This document shows, piece after piece, positions 1 to 10,146 of a stretch of DNA of 64,000 nucleotides (positions are counted from its first letter, which is position 1; each line of letters starts with the position of its first letter). This DNA comes from Thermoplasmata archaeon. Lineage in GTDB: Archaea > Thermoplasmatota > Thermoplasmata > Lutacidiplasmatales > UBA184. The stretch is from positions 1-64,000 of the forward strand of contig JAKIWS010000006.1 of NCBI GenBank assembly GCA_022749895.1. The letters run 5' to 3'. The notes beneath the pieces were generated by a model. The model worked only from the letters and a program-made list of their open reading frames with translations, was not told where the DNA came from and did not search any database. The translations under genes and the position numbers were made by a program.

Positions 1-1
1 G

Positions 2-445
2 GACGAGGCGTACGAGCTCGCGGCGCTCGACCGGAGGCAGATGGACGCGATCCGGGAGGAGATCCTTCGGATCGATGCCGCGATGGAACGGGAGATCGCG
101 CCACGGGGGCTCCTCCACGTCGACGGCAAGAAGGAGTTCGCCGTCGACGCCGCGGGGGCGACGATGGTCGTCGACACGTTCGGCACCGCCGACGAGGACC
201 GGTTCTGGGACAAGGACGCGTACTCCCGGGGGCGCCAGGTGGAGTTCTCGAAGGAGTTCGTCCGCCAGCACTACCGGAGCACGGGCTACTTCGACCAACT
301 CATGAAGGCCCGGGAAACGAACGCCGACGAGCCGCCGATCCCCCCCCTCCCGCCGCTCCTGGTCGATGAAGTGAGCCGTCTCTACACGACCGTCTACCAG
401 CGGCTCACCGGCGAGCCGTTCGTCCCCGCGGCGATGCCCACCTAG
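2..445 (+). CDS. purC: Phosphoribosylaminoimidazole-succinocarboxamide synthase, C-terminal part (runs off the window start)
   Basis: Open frame from the window edge; motifs [36 protein letters not shown] typical of the SAICAR synthetase C-terminus. Confidence 0.9.
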   Translation, partial: DEAYELAALDRRQMDAIREEILRIDAAMEREIAPRGLLHVDGKKEFAVDAAGATMVVDTFGTADEDRFWDKDAYSRGRQVEFSKEFVRQHYRSTGYFDQLMKARETNADEPPIPPLPPLLVDEVSRLYTTVYQRLTGEPFVPAAMPT

Positions 446-525
446 GGGTCCGACCCCCCCTTCATCGTTCGCCGTTTCCGCACCTCCCCCCTACCCTTAT
501 CCGCCCAGAACGGCTCGAACGGTTC

Positions 526-1518
526 GTGGCACAGAAAGCGGCCGGTCGCTCAGGGGCATCCGAGCCGGAGGAGGAACCCCACGAGGTCGCTCTCGAGGAG
601 CTGAGCGGCGTCGGAAGCACCACCGCCGACAAGCTCCGCGAGGCCGGGTTCACCGACCTGATGGAGCTTGCAACAGCCTCGCCCGGCGCTGTCGCGGAGG
701 CTGCGGAGATCGGCACGGCGCTCGCGCAGAAGATCATCGGGGAAGCGCGACGTCTCGCTGACGTCGGCAGCTTCGAGATCGGCACGGTGCTCCTGGAGCG
801 ACGCAAGAAGCTCGGGCGGATCTCCACGAACGCGAAGTCGCTCGACGAACTGCTGGGCGGCGGGATCGAGACGATGGCGATCTCGGAGTTCGCGGGAGAG
901 TTCGGGACCGGCAAGACCCAGATCGCCCATCAGGCGGCGTTGAACGTCCAGCTCCCGGCGAGCGAGGGGGGCCTCGAGGGCGAGGCCGTCTACATCGACA
1001 CTGAGAGCACGTTCCGCCCCGAGCGGATCGTCGACATGGCGAAGGCCGCGGGGATCGATCCCGAGAAGGCGCTGACCCGCATCCACATCGCGCGCGCGTT
1101 CAACTCCAACCACCAGATGCTCCTCGTGGCGAAGGCGCAGGAGCTCGCCCGAGAGAAGCCGATCCGCCTCATCGTGGTCGACTCCTTGACCGCGCACTTC
1201 CGCTCCGAGTACATGGGCCGGGCCGAGCTCGCCCCGCGGCAGCAGCAGCTCAATCGCCATCTCCACGAGCTCCTCAAGTTCGGCGACACCTACAACGCGG
1301 CGATCGTCGTCACGAACCAGGTTTCCTCACGGCCGGACGTCCTGTTCGGCGACCCGACCCGCCCGATCGGCGGGAACATCGTTGCCCACGCGGCGACCTA
1401 CCGGGTCTACCTCCGGAAGTCAAAACCGCCGAAGCGGATCGCCCGGTTGATCGATTCCCCGAACCTCCCCGAAGGCGAGGCGGTCTTCTCGCTCACCGGC
1501 GAGGGCGTTCGCGACTGA
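526..1518 (+). CDS. radA: DNA repair and recombination protein RadA (archaeal RecA/Rad51)
   Basis: N-terminal HhH ([16 protein letters not shown]), Walker [52 protein letters not shown] start preceded by 'cccttatccg'. Confidence 0.95.
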   Translation: MAQKAAGRSGASEPEEEPHEVALEELSGVGSTTADKLREAGFTDLMELATASPGAVAEAAEIGTALAQKIIGEARRLADVGSFEIGTVLLERRKKLGRISTNAKSLDELLGGGIETMAISEFAGEFGTGKTQIAHQAALNVQLPASEGGLEGEAVYIDTESTFRPERIVDMAKAAGIDPEKALTRIHIARAFNSNHQMLLVAKAQELAREKPIRLIVVDSLTAHFRSEYMGRAELAPRQQQLNRHLHELLKFGDTYNAAIVVTNQVSSRPDVLFGDPTRPIGGNIVAHAATYRVYLRKSKPPKRIARLIDSPNLPEGEAVFSLTGEGVRD

Positions 1519-2173
1519 CGGGTCGGGGGAGACGTCGGACGGCGGTCGCCTTGACGTACAGCACGACGCGGCGCCCGGGCGCGAGTCCCAGCTCCCGCGC
1601 GCTGCGCTCGGTGACGGCCGCCCGGAATCGGTGGGCGCCGACGTTCACCGCCACGTCGCGCGTCGTCGGCGAACGGCGCGCGAGATGGTCGACCCGGCCG
1701 ACGAACCGGTTCCTCGCGCTCGAGGCGAACGTTCCCCGTGCGAGCAGGACCGATTCCGGGTCGACGGCGACGTAGACCGTCTCCCCTTCCTCCGCCTGGA
1801 ACGTCACGTGCAAGGACACGCCCCGCCCCAGGTCGACGGTCGGTTCGGGGCGGCGGCGGTAGGTCCCTTGCAGCACGGACGTCGCGGCTGAGCGCCGGCC
1901 GGCCGGTGCGGCGGTGAGAGCTACCGCATCCGTCCCCCGACGCAGAACGGCATGCCCCAGCGCCGTCAGCCGGCTCCCACCTCCAAAGCGCCCTCCGTGC
2001 TCGGCGCGGACGACGGGCCCCCCGGCGATCCGGGACCACCGGTCCAGCCGGTAGACCCCCCGGTCGCGCGAGATGCCAAGGCGGCGACACGCCGCCACCA
2101 GCGTCGGGGCGGTCGTCAGCGCCTCTAGTAGGTCGAGGTCGAGCCGCGTTACCGGGAGCGTGGGATGCGTCAT
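1493..2173 (-). CDS. ModE-like winged-helix regulator with TOBE/Mop-type C-terminal domain
   Basis: LysR/ModE-like HTH ([32 protein letters not shown]) plus TOBE-like segment; adjacent to molybdate/tungstate ABC genes. Confidence 0.75.
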   Translation of the reverse strand: MTHPTLPVTRLDLDLLEALTTAPTLVAACRRLGISRDRGVYRLDRWSRIAGGPVVRAEHGGRFGGGSRLTALGHAVLRRGTDAVALTAAPAGRRSAATSVLQGTYRRRPEPTVDLGRGVSLHVTFQAEEGETVYVAVDPESVLLARGTFASSARNRFVGRVDHLARRSPTTRDVAVNVGAHRFRAAVTERSARELGLAPGRRVVLYVKATAVRRLPRPVSRERPRR

Positions 2174-3204
2174 GCGGCACCGACCGAAGGTGCCAGACGT
2201 CGGATACGTTTCTCATCGACCTGCAGGCGGACCGGGCTCCCGGACCGGGGGTACGTGACCGCCCCGGCGAGGGGTCGGTATCGCGCCACGACGGTCCGCC
2301 CCTCGACCTCGACGCGGAGGTCGACGCCGTCGGGCCGAGGGCTCAGCTGACGGACCCGCCCGACGAAGCCGGGGGACGCATCGTCGACGAGGCCGACCGC
2401 TTCGGCCGAGATGGCGAGCCCCCCGGGGCCGGCTCGTTCGAGGAGCCACGCGTCCAGCGCGGTCGCGGCGTGCGGCCTGAGCTCGTCGCGCCCGATCACG
2501 TTCTCGTACCCGATGAATCGGGCGAGGAAGGCGGTCAGTTCCCCGTCGACGAGTTGCGTGGTCGGGCCGACGAACGCCATCCGCCCCGCGTCGAGCACGA
2601 GCAATCGGTCGGCAAGGGCGAACGCGACCTCCGGGTCGTGGGTGACAACGACCAGCGGGATCCCCTCGTCCCGCTGGACGCCCCCGAGGAGCTCGGCGAG
2701 GCTCGACCGTGCGGTGGGATCGAGCGCGGAGAGCGGCTCGTCCCAAAGGAGGAGCGACGGTGCGGCGGCGAGCGCACGGGCGATCGCGACCCGCTGCCGC
2801 TCCCCGCCGCTCAGCCGGGAGGTCGGGCGACCGGCGAGGTGGGCCAGGCTGAACCGGTCGAGCAGGGCCCGCAACTCGGCCGGATCCGGTGCGGTCGTGC
2901 GCCGTTCGAGCGGGTAGCCGACGTTGCCGGCGACGCTGCGGTGAGGGAACAGTGCGAGGCTCTGAGGGATGTAGCCGAGCCGCCGCCGTTCGGGGGGAAC
3001 CCGCGTCAGGTCTTCCCCGTCCCGCTCGATCCGGCCGGCGGTCGGAGGGAGGAGGCCGGCGATCGTCCGAAGGAGCGTTGTCTTCCCCACGCCCGAACGT
3101 CCGATCACGGCGACCGCGCCCCCGGTGTCGAGCCGGAGATCGATCGGACCAAGAGTGAACCCGTCGACGCGACTGGAAAGACCGGAGAGGCTCCACGACG
3201 TCAC
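2170..3204 (-). CDS. wtpC: Molybdate/tungstate ABC transporter ATP-binding protein (GTG start overlapping the permease stop)
   Basis: Walker A GRSGVGKTT, LSGGERQRVAIARALA signature, Walker B LLLWDEPLSALD, C-terminal TOBE-like region. Confidence 0.88.
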   Translation of the reverse strand: MTSWSLSGLSSRVDGFTLGPIDLRLDTGGAVAVIGRSGVGKTTLLRTIAGLLPPTAGRIERDGEDLTRVPPERRRLGYIPQSLALFPHRSVAGNVGYPLERRTTAPDPAELRALLDRFSLAHLAGRPTSRLSGGERQRVAIARALAAAPSLLLWDEPLSALDPTARSSLAELLGGVQRDEGIPLVVVTHDPEVAFALADRLLVLDAGRMAFVGPTTQLVDGELTAFLARFIGYENVIGRDELRPHAATALDAWLLERAGPGGLAISAEAVGLVDDASPGFVGRVRQLSPRPDGVDLRVEVEGRTVVARYRPLAGAVTYPRSGSPVRLQVDEKRIRRLAPSVGAA

Positions 3205-4064
3205 GGGAGGAACTCCTGCCGTCGCCACACGACTCGTCCCAATCGTTCCAGAAGCCGCACGGTGACGAAGATGGCGAATCCCAGCAGAATGAAGATCGTC
3301 GCCGCCGGAGCAGCCCCCGGAAGTCCTCCGATGGTGTAGAGGTTGTACAGGTACACCGACGCCGGGCTCGTGATGGGCCCGGCCCAGGGCCCGACGGGGT
3401 AGACGGTGTACGCGACGATGAGAAGGCCCCCTACCTCGCTGACCGACCGCCCCCACGCCAGCACCCCTCCCGTCACGATCCCCCGCACCGCGATTGGTAG
3501 CGTGATCGTCCGGAACGCGGTCGCCGGGGAGGCACCGAGGGTCCGCGACGCTTCGAGGAGGTCGGGGTCGACGGTCTGGAACGCGAGCTGGCTCGCCGTG
3601 ACCGCGTACGAGACGCTCACGTACGTCATCACGGCGACGACCGCGTAGATCGTGTTGAGGAACGGGATCCCGAGGCGGACCACCACGCTGCCGAAGAGCG
3701 TCTCCCGGTCGAACAGCACGACGAGCGCGACGCCGACTAGCAGGTGGGGGATCAGGATCGGCAGCGTGACCAGCGCCTCCACGATCGATTTTCCCCGGAA
3801 GTTCCGTCGCGCGAGCAGGTAGCCGCTCGGCACACCGAGGAGGAGCGCGGCCGCGACGGCGAGGCCGGAGGCTTCGAGAGTGAACACGACCGCGTCGCGA
3901 AACCCACGGTCCTGGACGGCGCCGGCCAGGGATCCGAACGGGGAGTAGGTGACCAGGGCCAGGACCGGCACGACGATCAACGCCCCCAGCGAGATGGCGG
4001 CGACGACCGCCGCGGCCCGCCCGATCCGGCTACCGAGCGCCGACGCCGGCCGCGCGGGGGCCAC
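3201..4064 (-). CDS. wtpB: Molybdate/tungstate ABC transporter permease
   Basis: Multi-TM; EASRTLGASPATAFRTITLPIAVRGIVTGGVLAWGRSVSEVG EAA loop. Confidence 0.88.
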   Translation of the reverse strand: MAPARPASALGSRIGRAAAVVAAISLGALIVVPVLALVTYSPFGSLAGAVQDRGFRDAVVFTLEASGLAVAAALLLGVPSGYLLARRNFRGKSIVEALVTLPILIPHLLVGVALVVLFDRETLFGSVVVRLGIPFLNTIYAVVAVMTYVSVSYAVTASQLAFQTVDPDLLEASRTLGASPATAFRTITLPIAVRGIVTGGVLAWGRSVSEVGGLLIVAYTVYPVGPWAGPITSPASVYLYNLYTIGGLPGAAPAATIFILLGFAIFVTVRLLERLGRVVWRRQEFLP

Positions 4065-4068
4065 GAGC

Positions 4069-5175
4069 CTAGCTCGAGAGGAGCGACGCCAGCGAGGCCG
4101 GGAGGGTGACCGTTTCGGGCGCGATCCACGCCGATTGCCCCGAGGGTCTGTCGACCCACGCCGGGGTCACGGCGACGAAGCCGCTCTGGGTGAGGAGGCG
4201 GCTCCCTTCCGCGGAGAGGAGGAGGTGGACGAACATCGTGCCGATCGCGTTGCTCGGGGCGTTCGATGGGACGGTGACCGCGAAGGCAACGGGGGCTCCG
4301 TGGAGGAGCTTCGTGCCGTTGGCGGTCAAGATCGTCGTCATCGCACCGCCGTACGCTCCGTTCGCCCCCAACGTGATGTTCCCGAGCCCGACGCGCGGGT
4401 CAAAATCGACGAAGGCGAGGTGATGCGACGCCGCGTACGATCGATAGATGATGAACGCCGCGACCTGGTGGGTCGAGATCAACGTCGCGGCCTGGGTCTC
4501 GGGCTCGACGACGGTCGTGGTCGGATTCGGCTCGGCGAGAGCGCCCACCGCGGTCGTGAAGAAGTGGCCGTAGAGCGCCCCGAGCGACCCCAGGGTGAGG
4601 GCTCCCTGCAGCTGGAGCACGAATATCTCGTTGTAGCCGTTCGGGTCGGTCGACGCGTTCGCGATCGCCAGACGGAATCCGCTGGCCGAGATCAGGGTCG
4701 GCCAATTCGTCGAGTTCACCCCGCTCAAGGCCGGATTCGTCGCATCGTACGCGAGGACCTCCGGGGTCGTCGCGAACACGTACTCCCGCGAGGCGTACGT
4801 CGGCTCGAGCTGCGACGGGATCAGTCGGAAGTCGGCGGCCGCGGCGACGTCGAACGTGCCGTGGAGCTGCGTGATCGCCGCGAGCGCGGCGAGACTTCCT
4901 TGGTACTGCTGGGCCGCGAGCGTGACGGTGATGCCCGGGGATTCGTTGGCGAGCTGGTTCGCCACGGCCGGGAACAACGTCCCCAAGGTTCCCGCCGCCG
5001 TGATCGAGATCGTCCCCGAAGGGTTCGAGGTCGATCCCGGCGTGGACGACGCTGCGGGCTTGAGGAGATAGCCGGCCGCGAAACCGCCCCCGGCGGCGAG
5101 GAGTACGACGACGACCGCGACCACGCCCATCGTTCGCGTCGGCATCGATGTGGGATTTCCCCACATCGCTTTCAA
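4069..5175 (-). CDS. wtpA: Tungstate/molybdate-binding periplasmic-type protein (WtpA-like)
   Basis: N-terminal TM/signal; AAGTLGTLFPAVANQLA, FDVAAAADFRLIPSQLEP, STDPNGYNEIFVLQLQ. Confidence 0.82.
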   Translation of the reverse strand: MKAMWGNPTSMPTRTMGVVAVVVVLLAAGGGFAAGYLLKPAASSTPGSTSNPSGTISITAAGTLGTLFPAVANQLANESPGITVTLAAQQYQGSLAALAAITQLHGTFDVAAAADFRLIPSQLEPTYASREYVFATTPEVLAYDATNPALSGVNSTNWPTLISASGFRLAIANASTDPNGYNEIFVLQLQGALTLGSLGALYGHFFTTAVGALAEPNPTTTVVEPETQAATLISTHQVAAFIIYRSYAASHHLAFVDFDPRVGLGNITLGANGAYGGAMTTILTANGTKLLHGAPVAFAVTVPSNAPSNAIGTMFVHLLLSAEGSRLLTQSGFVAVTPAWVDRPSGQSAWIAPETVTLPASLASLLSS

Positions 5176-5229
5176 GATAAGCGTTCCGCGGAGGCGACCG
5201 GGCGCGGATGACGCGGGGTCGCCGAGCGA

Positions 5230-6150
5230 CTAGGCGTCGACGAGCACCAGGTCTTCGTGCGTACCGGGGAGGAAGACGTGGACCTGACCTGTCCGAGGGT
5301 CCACCGTCAGGGTGTGCGCCCCCGCGCCGACCGTCATCGTTTGCAGGAGGCTCCACGGGTCGGTCTGGAAGAGCTGGACCACGCCAGGGTCCCCGATGGC
5401 GACATACAGGTGCTCGAACCGCGGGTTCAGCCAGATGACATCCGGGGTGCCGGCGAGTTCGCCCACCACGCGGGCCGTCCCTCCGGGGAGGTCGACGATG
5501 ACCATCCGACCGTCGTCGCACGCGCAGTAGAGGTTCCGCTCGTTCGGGTCCTGTTCCAGTCCGTGGGGGCCTCCGGCCGGGATCGGGATGGACCGCCGGA
5601 CGCCCGAGGTGATCGCCCCTTCGATCTGGGCGATCATAGGGGGTTTCGCGATGTTCACGTAGAAGGCGTCGGTCGGTTCGTGGAACAGCGCCCAGCGGGT
5701 GGGACCGGGCAGCGGGAACTGGTGGAGCCGCTCGCCCGTCGAAGTGTGGAATAGCGTCGCCGTCGGGGGTGCTCCCGTCTCCGGATTCCCCACGCCGGCG
5801 ACGAGCAGGGTCTGCCGCCGGGCGTCGAGAGCGAGTCCGTTCGGTCGCGCCCCCGTCGGGAGACGATGAACCTCCGTCTCGTCCGGCAGCCGAACAAGGC
5901 TGACGGAATCTTCACCCCGGTTGGACGTGAAGAGCCACCCTGGTTCACTCCCCACTCCCACGCCCGCCACGCCCTTCCGGGAGCCGAGCGAGCGTAGGTA
6001 ACGACCCGTGGCGAGGTCGATGACGTCGACGCCATCGTTCGCCGGATGGGCGACGTAGAGGCGGGACGTCGGAGCGTGGATCGCGGCATGGTCGAAGCCG
6101 CCCCCGAGCGGGTGCGGCGGGAGAGCGATGCGGTCGAGGATCTCGAGCAC
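5230..6150 (-). CDS. YncE-like beta-propeller repeat protein
   Basis: Repeats such as LYVAHPANDGVDVIDLATGRYLRSLGS, NLYCACDDGRMVIVDLPGG, HLYVAIGDPGVVQLFQ. Confidence 0.7.
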   Translation of the reverse strand: MLEILDRIALPPHPLGGGFDHAAIHAPTSRLYVAHPANDGVDVIDLATGRYLRSLGSRKGVAGVGVGSEPGWLFTSNRGEDSVSLVRLPDETEVHRLPTGARPNGLALDARRQTLLVAGVGNPETGAPPTATLFHTSTGERLHQFPLPGPTRWALFHEPTDAFYVNIAKPPMIAQIEGAITSGVRRSIPIPAGGPHGLEQDPNERNLYCACDDGRMVIVDLPGGTARVVGELAGTPDVIWLNPRFEHLYVAIGDPGVVQLFQTDPWSLLQTMTVGAGAHTLTVDPRTGQVHVFLPGTHEDLVLVDA

Positions 6151-6192
6151 GATCGCGAGCGAACTTTCCGGGACGGGCGTCGAACGACCGTA

Positions 6193-6696
6193 TCAGGTAT
6201 GTTCCCGCTTTCCGCCCTGCCCGACCTTCCACGCGCAGTACGCGTAGAGGGCATCGTAGAGCGGGAACTGCAGGCGTTGGTTCTCAAAATCGTCCTTCGC
6301 CATCAGGCGGAACCCGGTCGCGGCCGCTTCGAGTCCGGCCGCCTCCGCTTCCCGGCCGGAGCCGCCGTCGGCCACCCGGACGATCTTGGCGAGCTCGAGC
6401 AACGCCGGGTCGCTCAGATGGTACTTCTTGATGATCGCGTCGAAACTGACGAACTCGCGACCGTCGTCCTCGTAGTGGTGGAGCTCCGCGCCGGGCGTGT
6501 CGAACGGGATCGCTCCCTCCTTCTGCGCGACCTCCATCACCTTCTCCTTCGGGACGTACAGGAACTCCGCCGTCGGGTCGACGAACTTTCGGATCATCCA
6601 CGGACAGGCGATCCGGTCGACCCTCGCCTTTTCGCGGGTCACCCACTTCACGAACGTCCCGCGCGGCGGAAGCATGGGTCGGCCCATAAGGCCCAC
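6193..6696 (-). CDS. Chromate-resistance ChrB C-terminal-domain protein
   Basis: VKWVTREKARVDRIACPWMIRKFVDPTAEFLYVPKEKV ... GAELHHYEDDGREFVSFDAIIKKY. Confidence 0.75.
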   Translation of the reverse strand: MGLMGRPMLPPRGTFVKWVTREKARVDRIACPWMIRKFVDPTAEFLYVPKEKVMEVAQKEGAIPFDTPGAELHHYEDDGREFVSFDAIIKKYHLSDPALLELAKIVRVADGGSGREAEAAGLEAAATGFRLMAKDDFENQRLQFPLYDALYAYCAWKVGQGGKREHT

Positions 6697-6724
6697 GGCG
6701 GTCCGCCCCTCCTGAACGGGAAGC

Positions 6725-7240
6725 TCAGCGACGCACGGGATCCGATCCTCCGGAGCGAGGCGGGCGGCGCGACCGCGTCGTTCGCGCGGCCGGCGACCGG
6801 TCGCGTACGTGACCGAGGATCGAATCGAGGGGGACCGGCCCGAACTGGCGACTATCTCGACCTCGGTCGCGACGGTCGCTCAGGACGAAGAGGTGGCCGG
6901 GGGGAACGGTCAATTCCTCCAGGAACCGTTCGGGCCCCTTGGGAGGACGGAGGAGGAACGTAGCTCGGGAGGATCGACGTCGAACCGCTCGGGGACCGAC
7001 GAGAACGCGCTCGCCGGCGAACGCGAACAACCGTTTGACGAGCCAGCGATCGGAACGTTCGGGATCCCGCAGCACCACCAGGGATTCGCGCCGGGGCAGG
7101 GGCGAGTCCGGCAACCGTGGCCGGACCCAGAGCTGGTCCCCGTCGTGCAGGGTTGGTTCCATGCTGCCGTCGACGACCACGACCGGAAATTCGCGCGGAC
7201 CGGAGTTCCGCCCTCGGCGGGCGGCTCGCCGTGCCGGCAC
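6725..7240 (-). CDS. sodX: S26-type signal peptidase, likely nickel superoxide dismutase maturation protease (GTG start)
   Basis: VVVDGSMEPTLHDGDQLWVRP (Ser active site), WLVKRLFAFAGERV (Lys region), LFVLSDRRDRGRDSRQFGPVP; divergent from sodN. Confidence 0.82.
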   Translation of the reverse strand: MPARRAARRGRNSGPREFPVVVVDGSMEPTLHDGDQLWVRPRLPDSPLPRRESLVVLRDPERSDRWLVKRLFAFAGERVLVGPRAVRRRSSRATFLLRPPKGPERFLEELTVPPGHLFVLSDRRDRGRDSRQFGPVPLDSILGHVRDRSPAARTTRSRRPPRSGGSDPVRR

Positions 7241-7270
7241 CTTTATCCGAGACCCGAGGCTGGACGCGGC

Positions 7271-7804
7271 ATGTCGCCCCGCCGATCGATGTTGAGCTCC
7301 CATCTCGCCTCTGCCGATCGTTCGTACCCGCCGCGCCGGGTCCACGCTCATTGCGACATCCCGTGCGGCATTTATGACCCTCACGAGGCGCAGATCGCGG
7401 CCTTGACCGTCGTCCGCATGATGCAACTCATCGCCGAACTCCCGAAACCGGCGGCCGGAGCGAAGCCGGAGGACGTCGAGGCGTTCCAGTTCAAACTCGC
7501 GCGGTACACCGCGGTCAAGGAGCAGCACGCCGAGCGCGTCAAATCCGAGCTCCGCGTGATCTGGGGCGACTACTTCACCCCCGACCACGCGAAGACGATC
7601 CCCACGCTCCACGAGACGTTCTGGAAGACGATGAAGACGGCGTCGAAGGCGCGGCAAACGACGAGCCTCGCGGACGCGCAGGAGCTCTCCGCGCTCGTCC
7701 AGCAGATCGCGGAGATGTTCTGGAAGTCGAAGGGCGTCAAGACCGCGAAGCAGCCGTCGAACCAGAAGGTCGGCGGCGAGATGGTCTACCCGGTCGGCGC
7801 GTAA
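7271..7804 (+). CDS. sodN: Nickel-containing superoxide dismutase precursor
   Basis: Ni-hook HCDIPCGIYDP preceded by a ~26-aa propeptide (VHA|HCD); RVIWGDYFTPDH, helical C-terminus. The ORF-track start at 6809 is an over-extension through antisense of sodX. Confidence 0.9.
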   Translation: MSPRRSMLSSHLASADRSYPPRRVHAHCDIPCGIYDPHEAQIAALTVVRMMQLIAELPKPAAGAKPEDVEAFQFKLARYTAVKEQHAERVKSELRVIWGDYFTPDHAKTIPTLHETFWKTMKTASKARQTTSLADAQELSALVQQIAEMFWKSKGVKTAKQPSNQKVGGEMVYPVGA

Positions 7805-7867
7805 CCTTTCGGCGACCGACGTTCCGACCCGCCGTTCGAACCGACGCGACGGAGCGGCGCGGTCCCG

Positions 7868-9394
7868 ATGACGGAGAGTCTTCCGCTCGACGGCCGCTCG
7901 CTCACCCTGGCGCCGTTCCTCGCCGTGGTGCGGGGTCGCTGCCCCGTATCGCTGGACCCGGACGCCCGTCACAGGGTCGGGGAAGCCCGCCGCGCCGTCG
8001 AGCGGGCCGTCCGGGCCGGTCGGCCGATCTACGGGGTCACGACCGGCTTCGGCAGCCTCTCGGACCGGACCATCGCTCCGGCCGAAGCCCGCACGCTCCA
8101 GCTGTCGCTCGTCCGGAGCCACGCGAGCGGGACCGGACCGGCGTTACCAACCGATGTCGTCCGGGGAATGATACTCCTCCGCGCGAACTCCCTCGCCCGA
8201 GGGTATTCGGGGGTACGACCGGAGATCGTCGAGCGGTTGCTCGAGCTCCTGAACCAGCAGCTCGTGCCGTACGTTCCGCAGCAGGGATCCGTCGGGGCCT
8301 CCGGCGACCTCGCCCCGCTGGCCCACCTCGCGCTCGCTCTGGTCGGTGAAGGCGAGTTCGTCGATCCCTCCGGGCGCCGGGAACCCGCGGCCGCGGTGCT
8401 CGAGCGCCAGGGGCTCGCCCCGGTCGAGCTCCACGAGAAGGAAGGCGTCGCGCTCGTGAACGGGACCGCCTTGATGGCGACGTACCTCGCCCTCGGGGTC
8501 GCCGACCTCCGGGACGCGCTCGCGGCGGCCGAGGTCGCGGCCGCGATGTCGTTCGACGCGCTGCACGGCGACCCGGCCTCGCTCGACGACCGGTTGGGGG
8601 AACTGCGGAACCTCCCCGAACAACGGGCCGTCGCCGCCGCGCTCCGGGCGCTGCTCGCCGGGAGCGGTCTCGCGACGCCGCCCACGGCGTACGTCGGTCA
8701 GGACCCGTACACGCTCCGCTGCCTTCCCCAGGTCTTCGCCGCGGTCGTCCTCGCGGCCGACTTCGCGGAGAAGGTGGCGGCGTCCGAGCTCAACGCCGTC
8801 TCCGACAACCCGGTCGTGATGGGCGGCGACGAGTTCGTGAACGGCGGGAACTTCCACGGGCAGACCTTGGCGCTCGCGCTCGACACGCTCGGCCTCGCCA
8901 CGACGTACCTCGCCGGGTTCGCCGAACGTCGCGTCGCCCGATTGGTCAACCCCGCCCTCAACCGCGGCCTGCCCGCGTTCCTCACGCCGAGACCCGGGCT
9001 CACGTCCGGGTTCATGATCCCCCAATACCTCGCCGCGGCCCTGGTCAACGAGAACGTCTCCTACGCCCATCCGGCGAGCGCGATCAGTCTCTCCACCTCA
9101 GCGGATCAGGAGGATTTCGTGAGCATGGGGGCGTGGTCCGGGGCGAAGCTCGGTCATCTGCTCGCGAACACGCGTCGCGTCCTCGCCGTCGAGTGGATCG
9201 TCGCGGCGCAGGCGTTGGAGCTGAGGCGCCCCGGGGCGGGCGGACGCGGCAGCGAAGCGGCCCTCCGGGCGGTGCGCGAGCTCGTGGCCCCGTGGTCCGA
9301 CGACCGGTCGCCCGCGCCGGATATCGCTCGAGTCACCGACGCGATCGCCGACGGGTCGCTCGTCCGACGCGTGCGGGCGGACGCCCCTTTCTAG
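7868..9394 (+). CDS. hutH: Histidine ammonia-lyase
   Basis: YGVTTGFG, SVGASGDLAPLAHLAL (MIO prosthetic group ASG), SDNPVV, EDFVSMG. Confidence 0.95.
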   Translation: MTESLPLDGRSLTLAPFLAVVRGRCPVSLDPDARHRVGEARRAVERAVRAGRPIYGVTTGFGSLSDRTIAPAEARTLQLSLVRSHASGTGPALPTDVVRGMILLRANSLARGYSGVRPEIVERLLELLNQQLVPYVPQQGSVGASGDLAPLAHLALALVGEGEFVDPSGRREPAAAVLERQGLAPVELHEKEGVALVNGTALMATYLALGVADLRDALAAAEVAAAMSFDALHGDPASLDDRLGELRNLPEQRAVAAALRALLAGSGLATPPTAYVGQDPYTLRCLPQVFAAVVLAADFAEKVAASELNAVSDNPVVMGGDEFVNGGNFHGQTLALALDTLGLATTYLAGFAERRVARLVNPALNRGLPAFLTPRPGLTSGFMIPQYLAAALVNENVSYAHPASAISLSTSADQEDFVSMGAWSGAKLGHLLANTRRVLAVEWIVAAQALELRRPGAGGRGSEAALRAVRELVAPWSDDRSPAPDIARVTDAIADGSLVRRVRADAPF

Positions 9395-10146
9395 GTCGAG
9401 GGTGCCGCCGGCGGGGGTGCCCCGGCCGGCGGACGGATCGGAGCGGTCGGTAGCTGGGGCCGCGGGAAGCTGACTTTCTCCCCGCACGACGGGCAGCTGT
9501 ACTCCGCGAGTCCGTGGTGGCCCATCGGGGTCCGGCATCGGGGGCACGGGACGGGGCGCGAGGAAACCCAGGCCGCGAACATTTCCTGGGATTTCCGATC
9601 CCCGGTCCCGGTCGTTGACGATACGGGACCGGCCGCTCCGCTCGATGCCGAAGTCGCGGACGGGAGGGTGCCGGCCGTCGTCGACTTCGCGAGGGGGACC
9701 AGTCGTCCGCACTTCGTACAGTATCCATGCTCCCCGCTTCCCGTCGGGGTGAGTCCCGAGCGGCAGATCGGGCATCGGGTGGCCAGGGAGGTAAGGGTCA
9801 ACGACGCGGTGGCCACCGAGGGGTGCGGGGGAGGAGGGGTCGGAGCCCGAGCGGCAGCGGTCGGCAACCGGGGAGGCGACGCGGTCGGTGGAGGTGGCGG
9901 GGCGGAACGCGTCACGTTCGCCGCGGCCGCGCTGCTCCGCGTGACCCACTCGACGGTCCGTTGCGCCGCATCGTACCGGAGCGGGGCGGCGCCGGAGGTG
10001 ACCACGTCCTTGAGCGTTCGTTCGGTCTTGCGCTCCGACCACGAGAGGGCGGCGGAGAGTCCGGCGAGCGACGTCGAACCCAACGACTCGAGAGCACTCA
10101 ACAGATGGACCTCGTCCCGACGGGACGGTCCCCAAAGTGGACGCAT
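9391..10146 (-). CDS. HTH plus zinc-ribbon domain protein
   Basis: Helical N-terminus, then CPICRSGLTPTGSGEHGYCTKCGR and CPRCRTPMGHHGLAEYSCPSCGEK; ATG at 10146 preceded by 'gcgataagttc' TATA-like element. Confidence 0.6.
   Translation of the reverse strand: MRPLWGPSRRDEVHLLSALESLGSTSLAGLSAALSWSERKTERTLKDVVTSGAAPLRYDAAQRTVEWVTRSSAAAANVTRSAPPPPPTASPPRLPTAAARAPTPPPPHPSVATASLTLTSLATRCPICRSGLTPTGSGEHGYCTKCGRLVPLAKSTTAGTLPSATSASSGAAGPVSSTTGTGDRKSQEMFAAWVSSRPVPCPRCRTPMGHHGLAEYSCPSCGEKVSFPRPQLPTAPIRPPAGAPPPAAPST

Noticed and set aside
6809-7270. N-terminal extension of the NiSOD ORF
   Set aside because: The extension is antisense to sodX; the propeptide-length start at 7271 fits NiSOD precursors far better.
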